This document shows, piece after piece, positions 1 through 7,064 of a stretch of DNA of 22,450 nt (within the stretch, counting starts at the first letter, position 1; each line of letters opens with the position of its first letter). The DNA lies in NCBI GenBank assembly GCA_012521315.1, contig JAAYMP010000200.1, forward strand, positions 1 through 22,450. Reading direction: 5' to 3'. A program made the translations under genes and the position numbers. The stretch comes from Bacillota bacterium. GTDB taxonomy: Bacteria > Bacillota > UBA4882 > UBA10575. The notes beneath the pieces are model-generated. The model did not search any database, was not told the origin of the DNA, and worked only from the letters and a program-made list of their open reading frames with translations.

Positions 1-528
1 ATTGCCTGGGAAAGGATTGCCCATCCGTCAGCCCGGTTGAAAGAGGGTGAGGAGATTGAGGTCTTGGTCACCAAGGTTGACCCGGCCGCAAAAAGAATCT
101 CCCTCAGCCTGAAACAGTTATCCCCACACCCCTGGATGAAGATTGGGGAGAAATATAAGGTGGGCGATGTGGTCGAGGGGGAAGTGGTCCGCCTGACCTC
201 TTTCGGGGCCTTTGTGAACCTGGAAGAAGGCGTCGACGGTTTGATCCATATCTCGCAACTGAGCGACCGGCGGGTGGAAAAACCCGAAGAGGTGGTCCAG
301 GTCGGCCAGACGGTCCGCGCGAAAGTGGTCAAAGTCGAACCGGAAGCGAAAAGAATCGGCTTGAGTATCCGGGCTGCCCAGGAGAAGCCCAAGAAGGACG
401 AGCCGGCACGGGAGCAGAAGAAGCAGGAACCAGCCATTCCCGGCCTGGAGGAGAAACCGCTCTCTTCCAACCTGGGCGAGTTGCTGGCCGAAAAGATGGG
501 TTTGGACCAAAACGGCCGCGACTCATAA
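1..528 (+). CDS. rpsA: S1 RNA-binding domain protein, C-terminal part (30S ribosomal protein S1-like)
   Basis: This is a partial gene: the frame is open from base 1, so the N-terminus lies outside the window. About 175 residues remain. The first 40 or so are the end of one S1 repeat, including WERIAHPS and a VDPAAKRISLSLK strand. They are followed by one complete S1 domain with the signature GDVVEGEVVRLTSFGAFVNL, then EGVDGLIHISQLS and EPEAKRIGLSIR. A charged Lys/Glu-rich linker and a short tail end the protein. S1 repeats bind single-stranded RNA, and in S1 they help the ribosome capture mRNA. In Clostridia such proteins are either free S1 or the C-terminal half of an IspH-S1 fusion, and the missing N-terminus prevents a choice. 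An intrinsic terminator follows 60 nt after the stop. Confidence 0.85.
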   Translation: MAWERIAHPSARLKEGEEIEVLVTKVDPAAKRISLSLKQLSPHPWMKIGEKYKVGDVVEGEVVRLTSFGAFVNLEEGVDGLIHISQLSDRRVEKPEEVVQVGQTVRAKVVKVEPEAKRIGLSIRAAQEKPKKDEPAREQKKQEPAIPGLEEKPLSSNLGELLAEKMGLDQNGRDS

Positions 529-588
529 AAAAACGATTGGCAAAGGGAAAAAACCGGTTGCCACTGACCAAAAACCAATTTGCTTACG

Positions 589-620
589 AAAGCTTTCCTC
601 GGAAGGGGGAAAGCTTTTTT
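589..620 (+). terminator. Intrinsic terminator after the S1-domain gene
   Basis: AAAGCTTTCC (589-598) pairs perfectly with GGAAAGCTTT (608-617) around a 9-nt loop, and the 3' arm runs into a T tract (615-620). It separates the S1 gene from the sporulation-linked cluster downstream. Confidence 0.85.
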
Positions 621-748
621 ATTCCGGGTTGTCCCGGCGTTTTTGCCTCCCGCCCCGTTGCGTTTTGGCCGGCCGGGTGAATCCGCGCCGGGTGATTGCC
701 GGCAACCGTAATCCATCATTGGCCCCTTTTTACTTGCCGGGTTAGTTT

Positions 749-778
749 TTGAATTGTAATTGCAGGCGGTGGGATAAT
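749..778 (+). promoter_or_regulatory. Candidate sigma-A-type promoter for the DUF1614-SpoIIP cluster
   Basis: TTGAAT (749-754) and GATAAT (773-778) are separated by 18 nt. Transcription would begin near 785, about 45 nt before the first ATG of the cluster. No clear sigma-E, -F or -G element was seen, although the second gene is sporulation related. The rest of 621-829 is GC-rich intergenic DNA in which I see no gene. Confidence 0.4.
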
Positions 779-829
779 AAGTTTTAACATGGCCGAACCG
801 AGACGTAAGGAATGGGAGGAGGCAAAAGG

Positions 830-1513
830 ATGAATGTGGGCTTATTGCTTCTGATTGGTGCGGGTATTCTGATCCTGCTGGGACTGGCCCAACAAGTTTT
901 AGACCGGCTGTATCTCAACGATAAGATGGCGTTGCTGATCCTGGCGGCGATGGTCGGCGGCAGTTTCATTGAGATCCCCCTCTTCCGGGGTCAGCCACCG
1001 GTCAGTATCAATCTGGGCGGAGCTCTGATTCCGCTGGCGCTGAGCATCTACGTCCTGTCACGGGCGGGGACCGCCAAAGAGACGAGCCGGGGAATCATCG
1101 GTACCTTCCTGGTGGGTGCCCTCATCTACGGGGTAGCCAAGATCTATAAATTCGATATCAACGCCGGAATGATCGAACCCCAGTATCTGTGGGGGATTCT
1201 GGCCGGGATCACCGCTTATCTGATCGGACGTTCACGGCGTTTGGCCTTTATCAGTGCCACCAGCGGGGTGATCTTGGCCGACATTGTCCATGCCGTGGAG
1301 GGGGCCTTGCGGGGCGCGCGGTACGGTCCAACCCGGATCGGGGGGGCCGGCGTCCTTGATACGGTGGTCCTCGCGGGGATTATTGGCGTGGTTTTGGCGG
1401 AGATCATTGGGGAGTCCCGGGAACGTCTGCAGGGAGGGCCGGACCGTTCCGACGGACGCCCGGTGGGTCTGGTTGAACCGGGACCACAGGAAGGAGGCGC
1501 GGATCATGAATAA
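830..1513 (+). CDS. DUF1614 family multi-pass membrane protein
   Basis: A 227-residue, strongly hydrophobic protein with several membrane segments. One is at about residues 3-20. Others are around the FIEIPL region, the LGGALIPLALSIYVLSR segment, the GTFLVGALIYG segment, the LWGILAGITAYLIG segment and the VVLAGIIGVVLAEIIG segment. The C-terminal 25 residues are polar. FIEIPLF with the following PVSINLGGALIPL resembles the DUF1614 family, which occurs in Clostridia and has no known biochemical function. I chose ATG at 830 because GGGAGGAGG at 814-822 lies just upstream. An in-frame ATG at 812 would put the ribosome site inside the gene. The last 8 nt overlap the start of the SpoIIP-like gene, suggesting translational coupling. 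Confidence 0.75.
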   Translation: MNVGLLLLIGAGILILLGLAQQVLDRLYLNDKMALLILAAMVGGSFIEIPLFRGQPPVSINLGGALIPLALSIYVLSRAGTAKETSRGIIGTFLVGALIYGVAKIYKFDINAGMIEPQYLWGILAGITAYLIGRSRRLAFISATSGVILADIVHAVEGALRGARYGPTRIGGAGVLDTVVLAGIIGVVLAEIIGESRERLQGGPDRSDGRPVGLVEPGPQEGGADHE

Positions 1514-2609
1514 AAAAGGCGTCGTTCTTGGTTTAGTGCTCCTGCTTGTCCTGCTGACGCTGGCCGGTCCGGTCTGGGGGCATACGGAACGGACCGACGG
1601 TTATTATACGTTGGTGGATGTGGAAGGACGCCGCATTGCCCGGACGGCCCATGAGGTGAAAAAGGGCGACCAGTATTTAACGGCCGACAATAAGCTCTAC
1701 CGGGTGGAGCAGGTGGAGGAGAACACCGCCCGCCTTCGTTTCGTGCGCGAGGTGAATTTGGAGGCGGCGATTGCCCCGTCTTTAATCGACCGGTTGGCCA
1801 GTGCGATGGCCCGTCTTCTGCCGGGCAAAGAAGAGTATGTCCAGGGTGAAAACCGGCCGGTGGCCATCTACCATACCCACTCGGCGGAATCTTACGTGCC
1901 GACGGACGGGCGCGCCAGTATCCGCGAGCACGGCGGGATCTTTAAGGTGGGCGAAGCGCTGGCCCAGGCTTTACGGGAGCGGGGGGTAAATGTGATTCAC
2001 GAAAAAACGCCCCACGACCCCCACGACGCGATGGCTTATGACCGGTCACGGCGGACCGCCACCGACCTTTTGAAAGAAAAACCCATCGCCCTGCTGGATA
2101 TCCACCGGGACGCGGTCCCGGCCGATGAGTATGCGGACGAGATTAATAATACGGCAGTGACCAAAGCCCAACTGGTCGTCGGGCGGCAAAACCCGAACAT
2201 GAAAGCGAATGAAGCTTTTGCCTACCAAATCAAGTCGGTGGTTGATAAAAAATATCCCGGTTTCATCAAGGGTATTTTTTACGCCGACGGCAAGTATAAT
2301 CAGGATTTGGCCCCGCGGCTGCTGCTCGTGGAGTTGGGGAGCCACACCAACAGCCGGGAAGAAGCGGAAAGGGGGGCCGCGATCTTTGCGACTGCGGCCA
2401 AAGAGGTCTTGACCAACCCGCGGGCCAGCAACAGCGCGGTGGGGGCAGGAGCAACCCGTTCCCTTTTGTGGATTATCGGCCTGGCGGCGGTCGGGTTGGC
2501 GATCTATTTTGTCGTCAACGGTGGATTTGGGAAAATCCGCACCGGCTTGGGTGGTGGCAACGAAGGAACGGAGGGCGACTCCGACCGGCACGGACCGAAG
2601 GAGGAATAG
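1506..2609 (+). CDS. spoIIP: SpoIIP-like sporulation peptidoglycan hydrolase with a C-terminal membrane anchor
   Basis: A 367-residue protein starting at ATG 1506, inside the end of the DUF1614 gene, with AGGAGG about 8 nt upstream. It has an N-terminal signal-like segment (residues 1-25), then a small domain starting GYYTLVDVEG that is common in clostridial SpoIIP relatives. The SpoIIP/amidase domain covers about 118-302. Putative Zn and catalytic residues are visible: H123 and H125 in YHTHSAESY, E141, H200 in LLDIHRD, and E276 in VELGSHTNS. SpoIIP cleaves the glycan stem peptides with SpoIID during septal thinning and engulfment. Unusually, a second hydrophobic segment at 318-338 is followed by a polar tail, so the enzyme may be anchored at its C-terminus. 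It could be a SpoIIP paralogue rather than the main engulfment enzyme. Confidence 0.85.
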   Translation: MNKKGVVLGLVLLLVLLTLAGPVWGHTERTDGYYTLVDVEGRRIARTAHEVKKGDQYLTADNKLYRVEQVEENTARLRFVREVNLEAAIAPSLIDRLASAMARLLPGKEEYVQGENRPVAIYHTHSAESYVPTDGRASIREHGGIFKVGEALAQALRERGVNVIHEKTPHDPHDAMAYDRSRRTATDLLKEKPIALLDIHRDAVPADEYADEINNTAVTKAQLVVGRQNPNMKANEAFAYQIKSVVDKKYPGFIKGIFYADGKYNQDLAPRLLLVELGSHTNSREEAERGAAIFATAAKEVLTNPRASNSAVGAGATRSLLWIIGLAAVGLAIYFVVNGGFGKIRTGLGGGNEGTEGDSDRHGPKEE

Positions 2610-2618
2610 GGGTTTAAA

Positions 2619-3038
2619 GTGATCTACCATTGGGAGGGCCAAGATGGGGTGGCTCCCTTGGCGGCCGCCATTCATCTGGGGTATTTACCCTCCCGGGTCG
2701 AGACCGAAGCGGAACTCCGTTTTTGGCTCCGGCAGGCACTGCCACTGCGGAAAGGGGTCAACACCCGTGAACGCGGCGTGCTGTTTCTGATGGGCCGGGG
2801 GCGGCAAGGGGAAGAGGTTTACACTTTGGCGACCGGGAAAAAACCGGATTTGGTGCTGAAAACAATCGAAAGGTTCCTTCCGCTTCTGGGGGAAGACCCT
2901 TTAAATTACCATTTTGTCGACTGTAGTAGAACCGCGCTTCAGCGGTACCGCACGTCAAAGGAGGCCGGTGACCAGGGGCTGAGCGGCTGGTATAACGCCA
3001 TCGGCCGGCTGGTCCGGGAAGTGCAAAGGAGTTTGTAG
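2619..3038 (+). CDS. DUF3189 family protein, divergent copy
   Basis: A 139-residue soluble protein starting at GTG 2619 behind a GAGGAATAGGGG ribosome site. It shares with the next gene an opening IYH motif, an HLGYLP motif near residue 20, and a FLMGRGRQGEEVYTL segment in the middle, which place it in the DUF3189 family (function unknown). The N-terminal CYG-AHSSVVA motif of the next gene is replaced here by WEGQDGVAPLA, so any active-site or ligand role of that motif is probably lost. The gene ends directly against the next start, with no intergenic base. The pair looks like a tandem duplication in which this copy has diverged. Confidence 0.7.
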   Translation: MIYHWEGQDGVAPLAAAIHLGYLPSRVETEAELRFWLRQALPLRKGVNTRERGVLFLMGRGRQGEEVYTLATGKKPDLVLKTIERFLPLLGEDPLNYHFVDCSRTALQRYRTSKEAGDQGLSGWYNAIGRLVREVQRSL

Positions 3039-3539
3039 GTGAGAGTAATCTATCATTGTTACGGGCGGGCCCATTCGTCGGTGGTCGCTTCCCATTTGCA
3101 CCTGGGGACCCTGCCGCTGAACGGGCCCATCGCGCCGGAGCAAATTATGGCGCTCCCCGAATTTGACCGGGCGGAGGCCGACGACTTTGGCGAGCCATAT
3201 TTTATGGGCCGGGACGAAGCAGGAAACGAGGTGTATATCTTGGGCCTGAACAGCCAGGCCCCCCTTTGTGTCAGGGCCATTTTGAACCTGGCCGGCCATC
3301 TTGGTTTGGCCGACCGGATCATCCTGGTGAACACCTTGCCGGCGATTGGCTTGACCACTCGCCTTGGGGGTTTTATCTCAAAAAAGCTGCGCTGCCCCGG
3401 GTTGGGGAAGCCCTTGGCCGCCCGTGGCATCATCCAGGCCTTACCCCGTCTGCGGCAATTGGTAAGGATCGTTATAAAGGAAACAGCGGGGAAAGGACAA
3501 GCAGGACAAGAAGAAGCTTATCCTCACGATGGACAGTAA
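3039..3539 (+). CDS. DUF3189 family protein
   Basis: A 166-residue protein starting at GTG 3039, immediately after the preceding stop codon. CAAAGGAG just upstream serves as ribosome site. The N-terminus reads VIYHCYGRAHSSVVASHLHLG, followed by PYFMGRDEAGNEVYILG and a region of alternating hydrophobic residues. This is the usual DUF3189 arrangement, and the conserved Cys/His/Ser cluster at residues 6-14 suggests a ligand or metal site. The last 20 residues are polar and probably disordered. No signal peptide or membrane segment is seen. No function is known. The position between a SpoIIP gene and the HgdA/B-like genes is the only clue. Confidence 0.75.
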   Translation: MRVIYHCYGRAHSSVVASHLHLGTLPLNGPIAPEQIMALPEFDRAEADDFGEPYFMGRDEAGNEVYILGLNSQAPLCVRAILNLAGHLGLADRIILVNTLPAIGLTTRLGGFISKKLRCPGLGKPLAARGIIQALPRLRQLVRIVIKETAGKGQAGQEEAYPHDGQ

Positions 3540-3642
3540 CCGCTTGGCGCGGCCCGGCGCGGCGGACCAGCGGGGGATTCTGAAGGAACATGGTCGGCGG
3601 TTGGGATCCAGACCTGAGGAGGGATGAAGAGGAGGGATTAAG

Positions 3643-4602
3643 ATCAGGGTTGGAATTCCACAGGCGCTGCTCTATTACTGGTATGGACCGTTCTGGCGGG
3701 TTTTTTGCGAGGAATTGGGCTTGACGCCGGTCATTTCGGGACCAACCGGTAAGGAACTCCTGAATGCCGGGGTAAAAACCAGTGTCGATGAGGCCTGTTT
3801 GCCGGTGAAGGTATTCCTCGGCCACTGCCTAACCTTGCGCAACAGGTGTGACTGCTTTTTGGTACCCCGCTTGGTGAATATCAACCGCAAAGATTATATT
3901 TGCCCCAAATTTATGGGTTTGCCGGAGATGACCAAGCAGGCGGTGGGAAAACAGCCGCTTGTCATCTGGAAAAGCGAGAAAAACTGCGCTTTAGGGTCGC
4001 CGCAGGCGGTTCCGGCGGCGCTGCGCCAGGGGTTTTCCGCCCGGCGCATCAAAAAAGGACTGCAAAAGGCGGAAGCCGCCTTCCACACCTACCACCGCCT
4101 TCTCCAGCAGGGGTTATTTCCGGCCGAAGCGGAGCAGGTCCTCGGCGGTGGTGCACCCCCCGCCCGGGAGAAAAACGGGCGGCGGATCGGCCTCATTGGT
4201 CACCCCTATTGTCTTTACGATCCTTTTCTCAATTTAGGAACGGTTAACCTGCTCCACCGATATGGGTTTGCCGTATTGACCCCCGAGTATTTCCCTCCCC
4301 GGCAGATCGAGGATGAACTACAAATTCTGGCCAAACCGCTGTTTTGGACGATGAGCCAGCGGATTTTCGGCGCCTTCCGCTTGTTGTGCAAGGAAAAGGT
4401 GGATGGGATCGTCTACCTCAGCGCCTTCGCCTGTGGCCCGGAGGCCTTAACCGGCGAGTTGGTGAAGAGGGAGGCCAAAGCGCTTGGCCTGCCCCTCCTC
4501 CATCTGGTCCTGGACGAACATTCGGGGGAAGCCGGATTGGTGACGAGAATCGAAGCGTTTATCGATCTTTTGCAAAGAAAGAGGAGATTCAGTTGCGTCT
4601 AA
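3643..4602 (+). CDS. HgdA/HgdB-like subunit of the DUF2229 (CoA-activase-associated) group, first copy
   Basis: About 319 residues. The N-terminus VGIPQALLYYWYGPFW with DEACLPVK and DYICPKFMGLPEM is characteristic of DUF2229 proteins, which are related to the Fe-S subunits of 2-hydroxyacyl-CoA dehydratases. Conserved cysteines C52, C87 and C264 could ligate a [4Fe-4S] cluster. The C-terminus carries LVLDEHSGEAG, shared with the next gene. No ATG, GTG or TTG lies between the upstream in-frame stop (3625-3627) and TTG 3715, which would remove the conserved N-terminus. The best start is ATC 3643, 6 nt after AGGAGGG (3630-3636); ATT 3637 is the alternative. The end overlaps the next gene by 10 nt. 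The substrate is unknown, and no CoA-transferase or dehydrogenase genes are nearby. Confidence 0.75.
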   Translation: MRVGIPQALLYYWYGPFWRVFCEELGLTPVISGPTGKELLNAGVKTSVDEACLPVKVFLGHCLTLRNRCDCFLVPRLVNINRKDYICPKFMGLPEMTKQAVGKQPLVIWKSEKNCALGSPQAVPAALRQGFSARRIKKGLQKAEAAFHTYHRLLQQGLFPAEAEQVLGGGAPPAREKNGRRIGLIGHPYCLYDPFLNLGTVNLLHRYGFAVLTPEYFPPRQIEDELQILAKPLFWTMSQRIFGAFRLLCKEKVDGIVYLSAFACGPEALTGELVKREAKALGLPLLHLVLDEHSGEAGLVTRIEAFIDLLQRKRRFSCV

Positions 4603-5708
4603 CCTTCCCCCACATGGGGCTCCTTTCGCTCCCGGTGGAGACCTTGCTGAACGGCCTTGGCCATGAGGCGGTGCCCGCCCCGCCGACCAACAAACGCACT
4701 TTCGAACTGGGGGCCAAATACTCGCCCGAGGGAGCCTGCCTTCCCTTTAAAATAAACCTGGGTAACTTTATTGAGGCTTTGGAACTGGGGGCGGAAGGGA
4801 TCTTGATGGGCGGGGGCTTGGGCCCTTGCCGTTTCGGTTACTACGCCCAAGTTCAGCAACGGATCCTGGCGGATTTGGGTTTTCGCTTCCAGATGTTCCT
4901 GCTTGAACCGTTGGGAGGTGAACGGCAAGAGCTCTACCGCACGTTGCAAATGTTGCTGGCGAAGGTTCCGGTGTTCCAGGCGATGGCCGCCTTTCGCTTG
5001 GCCTGCCGGAAGATCCGCTGGGTCGACCGGGGAAACGCGCTGCTTCGCTCCATGTTGCCCCGCAGTAAAGACCGGGTGAAGGCACAGCGCAGTTACGAAC
5101 GTTTTCTGGGGGCGATGCGGGAGGAGAAAACACCGGAAAAGTTCGGCGCGCACTACCGGGAGCTTGAGGGGGAACTCCGGGCAGACCTCTGGCCCGAGGC
5201 GGAACCACCGCTCCGGGTTAAAATTATCGGCGAGATCTATATGGTTTTGGAACCACGGGTCAATTTTCATCTGGAGATGCTTTTGGGCGAGATGGGGGTG
5301 GAGGTGGTCCGGGCCATGTCCGTCTCCCAGTGGGTGGAAGAGCATTTGTTTGGCTTTTTCTACCCCCACCACCGGCGGCGTACGGTTCTGCTTTCCGGAC
5401 CCTTTTTACCGTCCTTTGTCGGCGGCCACGGCCGGGAAACCATCGCGGAGATGGTTGATGCGGGGGTGAACCGGTTGGACGGGGTGATCCAAGTCCTCCC
5501 CTTTACTTGTATGCCGGAGATTGTGGCCCAGAGTATTGCGCCGGCGGTCAGCGCGACCTACCGGCTTCCCTGTTTGACCCTGGTCCTTGATGAGCATTCG
5601 GCGGAGGCGGGCGTGCTGACCCGTTTGGAGGCCTTTGTCGATCTGCTGCGGCGCCGGCGCGCGGTCCGGACGGAGGCAGGGCGGGTGCCTTCCGGCGTAC
5701 CGGGGTAG
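4593..5708 (+). CDS. HgdA/HgdB-like subunit of the DUF2229 (CoA-activase-associated) group, second copy
   Basis: 371 residues from TTG 4593, which lies 6 nt after GAGGAG (4581-4586) and 10 nt inside the previous gene; an upstream start would be swallowed by that gene. It is a paralogue of its neighbour: EGACLPFK (C49) matches DEACLPVK, C79 lies in GLGPCRFGYY, and C306 in PFTCMPE matches C264. From that last cysteine the spacing to LVLDEHS-EAG and EAF-DLL is identical in the two proteins. Three conserved cysteines per subunit, two subunits, and a nearby activase match the HgdA-HgdB-HgdC plan. An ATP-driven electron injection into an Fe-S enzyme is therefore the expected chemistry, with unknown substrate. 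The last 15 residues are a non-conserved basic tail. Confidence 0.75.
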   Translation: MRLTFPHMGLLSLPVETLLNGLGHEAVPAPPTNKRTFELGAKYSPEGACLPFKINLGNFIEALELGAEGILMGGGLGPCRFGYYAQVQQRILADLGFRFQMFLLEPLGGERQELYRTLQMLLAKVPVFQAMAAFRLACRKIRWVDRGNALLRSMLPRSKDRVKAQRSYERFLGAMREEKTPEKFGAHYRELEGELRADLWPEAEPPLRVKIIGEIYMVLEPRVNFHLEMLLGEMGVEVVRAMSVSQWVEEHLFGFFYPHHRRRTVLLSGPFLPSFVGGHGRETIAEMVDAGVNRLDGVIQVLPFTCMPEIVAQSIAPAVSATYRLPCLTLVLDEHSAEAGVLTRLEAFVDLLRRRRAVRTEAGRVPSGVPG

Positions 5709-5790
5709 TGGTGTCGAGTGTGGGATTATTTTGTTTTGGGGGTTGAGGTAAGCGAAAGGTTGAAGATAGGCTGGGCGTGGCAAGGTGCAC

Positions 5791-5817
5791 CCCGGCGCGC
5801 TGGGGTTAAGCGCCGGG
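5791..5817 (+). repeat. Strong GC-rich hairpin in the gap between the second HgdB-like gene and the activase
   Basis: CCCGGCGC (5791-5798) pairs perfectly with GCGCCGGG (5810-5817) around an 11-nt loop. No T tract follows, so it is not a standard intrinsic terminator. It could mark an mRNA end, a processing site, or a protein-dependent terminator separating the activase gene from the cluster. I found no convincing promoter in the rest of 5709-5998. Confidence 0.55.
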
Positions 5818-5961
5818 CTTAAGATTAAGGCATGTTTAGATCGTTAGGTTTGTTTTAAATACTTGTTTGGGTTTTGCTCCTCCGTTTTGTTATGTTTGCA
5901 AAAAAGCAATTTGGGCAAAAGGACTTAAAAACGAGCTATCTTAACATATACGGATCATGAA

Positions 5962-5973
5962 TGTCGCGCGACA
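5962..5973. promoter_or_regulatory. Perfect 12-bp palindrome upstream of the activase gene
   Basis: TGTCGCGCGACA is an exact palindrome lying 25 bp before the activase ATG, in an otherwise AT-rich stretch. A dimeric repressor site is possible, but nothing in the sequence identifies a regulator. Confidence 0.3.
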
Positions 5974-5998
5974 AGTAACGAGCTAGGAAGGTGATCAG

Positions 5999-6973
5999 AT
6001 GGAAGACGGTGTTTATCTAGGGGTGGATGTGGGTTCGGTCAGCACGAACCTGGTGGTGATGGAGCCCGGTGGACGGATTAGCAAAAAAGTTTACCTGCGG
6101 ACCGAAGGCAACCCCATTGCTTCGGTTCAAAAGGCCTTTCGGGAAGTGGCACCCGAGTTTGCGGGGGTAAAGGTCTTGGGGGTTGGGGTGACCGGTTCAG
6201 GGCGGCAGCTGATCGGGGCGATTACGGGGGCCGATGTGATCAAAAACGAAATCACCGCCCAGGGGGTGGCGGCTTTACAGGCTTATCCCGAAGTCCGGAC
6301 GGTGCTGGAGATCGGCGGCCAAGATTCAAAGATCATCCTGATCGAAAACGGAGTGGCGGTGGACTTCGGGATGAATACGGTTTGTGCGGCGGGAACCGGT
6401 TCGTTCCTGGACCAACAGGCGCACCGGCTTAACCTGTCGATCGCCGAATTCGGTCAGATTGCGTTACGTTCGAAGAATCCGGTCCGGATCGCGGGGCGTT
6501 GTTCGGTCTTTGCCGAATCGGACATGATTCACAAGCAACAGATGGGCCACAGTCTGGAGGATATTGTGGCGGGCCTTTGCGCGGCCCTGGTCCGGAACTA
6601 TCTGAACAATGTGGCGAAAGGAAAAGAAATCCGGCCGCCGGTCCTCTTCCAAGGGGGCGTGGCGGCGAACGCCGGGATAAAAAGGGCTTTTGAGCAGGAG
6701 TTGGGACACCAGGTGATGGTGCCGGAGTACTACGATACGATGGGGGCCTGGGGTTGCGCTCTTCTAGCCCAGGAGGAAAGGGCGGCGTACGGAAAGTCGC
6801 GTTTTCGCGGTTTCCAACTGACGGAGGAGGAGATCCGGGTCAGCGGTTTCGAGTGTGTGGACTGCCCCAACCGCTGCGAGGTGGTAGAGGTAAAGATTGA
6901 TCAGCGCCCGCTCGCGGGCTGGGGTGACCGCTGTGGCAAGTGGCAAAGGATAAACGCCGAAGCCACCGGGTAA
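5999..6973 (+). CDS. Acyl-CoA dehydratase activase (HgdC/BadF-type ATPase) with a four-cysteine tail
   Basis: 324 residues from ATG 5999 behind AGGAAGGTG. The protein is an ASKHA-fold ATPase: phosphate loop GVDVGSVSTNLVV at 8-20, GVTGSGR at 63-69, IGGQDSK at 105-111, and FQGGVAANAG near 217-226. C129 in NTVCAAGTGSFLD and C168 in GRCSVFAESDM are the two cysteines that, from each half of an HgdC dimer, hold the bridging [4Fe-4S] cluster. ATP hydrolysis drives a low-potential electron into the partner Fe-S protein. Beyond the usual domain there is a tail with C286, C289, C293 and C312. That segment resembles the linker found between activase and DUF2229 domains in very long fused proteins, which supports the pairing with the two genes upstream. 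Confidence 0.88.
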   Translation: MEDGVYLGVDVGSVSTNLVVMEPGGRISKKVYLRTEGNPIASVQKAFREVAPEFAGVKVLGVGVTGSGRQLIGAITGADVIKNEITAQGVAALQAYPEVRTVLEIGGQDSKIILIENGVAVDFGMNTVCAAGTGSFLDQQAHRLNLSIAEFGQIALRSKNPVRIAGRCSVFAESDMIHKQQMGHSLEDIVAGLCAALVRNYLNNVAKGKEIRPPVLFQGGVAANAGIKRAFEQELGHQVMVPEYYDTMGAWGCALLAQEERAAYGKSRFRGFQLTEEEIRVSGFECVDCPNRCEVVEVKIDQRPLAGWGDRCGKWQRINAEATG

Positions 6974-7064
6974 AATAAACCAGAAAGACCATGGGTTTGC
7001 TTTGTTGCTTTGACGCGCGAGCCCGCAAAACGGGGAATTCCAACTGGAAAACGCGAGGTTGAAG

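Noticed and set aside
3715..3717. TTG 3715 as the start of the first HgdB-like gene
   Set aside because: It would remove the conserved VGIPQALLYYWYGPFW segment and has no ribosome site, whereas AGGAGGG precedes ATC 3643 at ideal distance.
4599..5372. Long 257-codon open frame on the minus strand inside the second HgdB-like gene
   Set aside because: It is a shadow of a GC-rich coding gene. It is Pro/Gln/His-rich with no family motif, and the plus-strand protein has clear conserved motifs.
7010..7064. Sigma-G promoter directly upstream of gerA
   Set aside because: No sequence close to a sigma-G -35/-10 pair was found in the 91-nt gap. The ger operon promoter remains unidentified.
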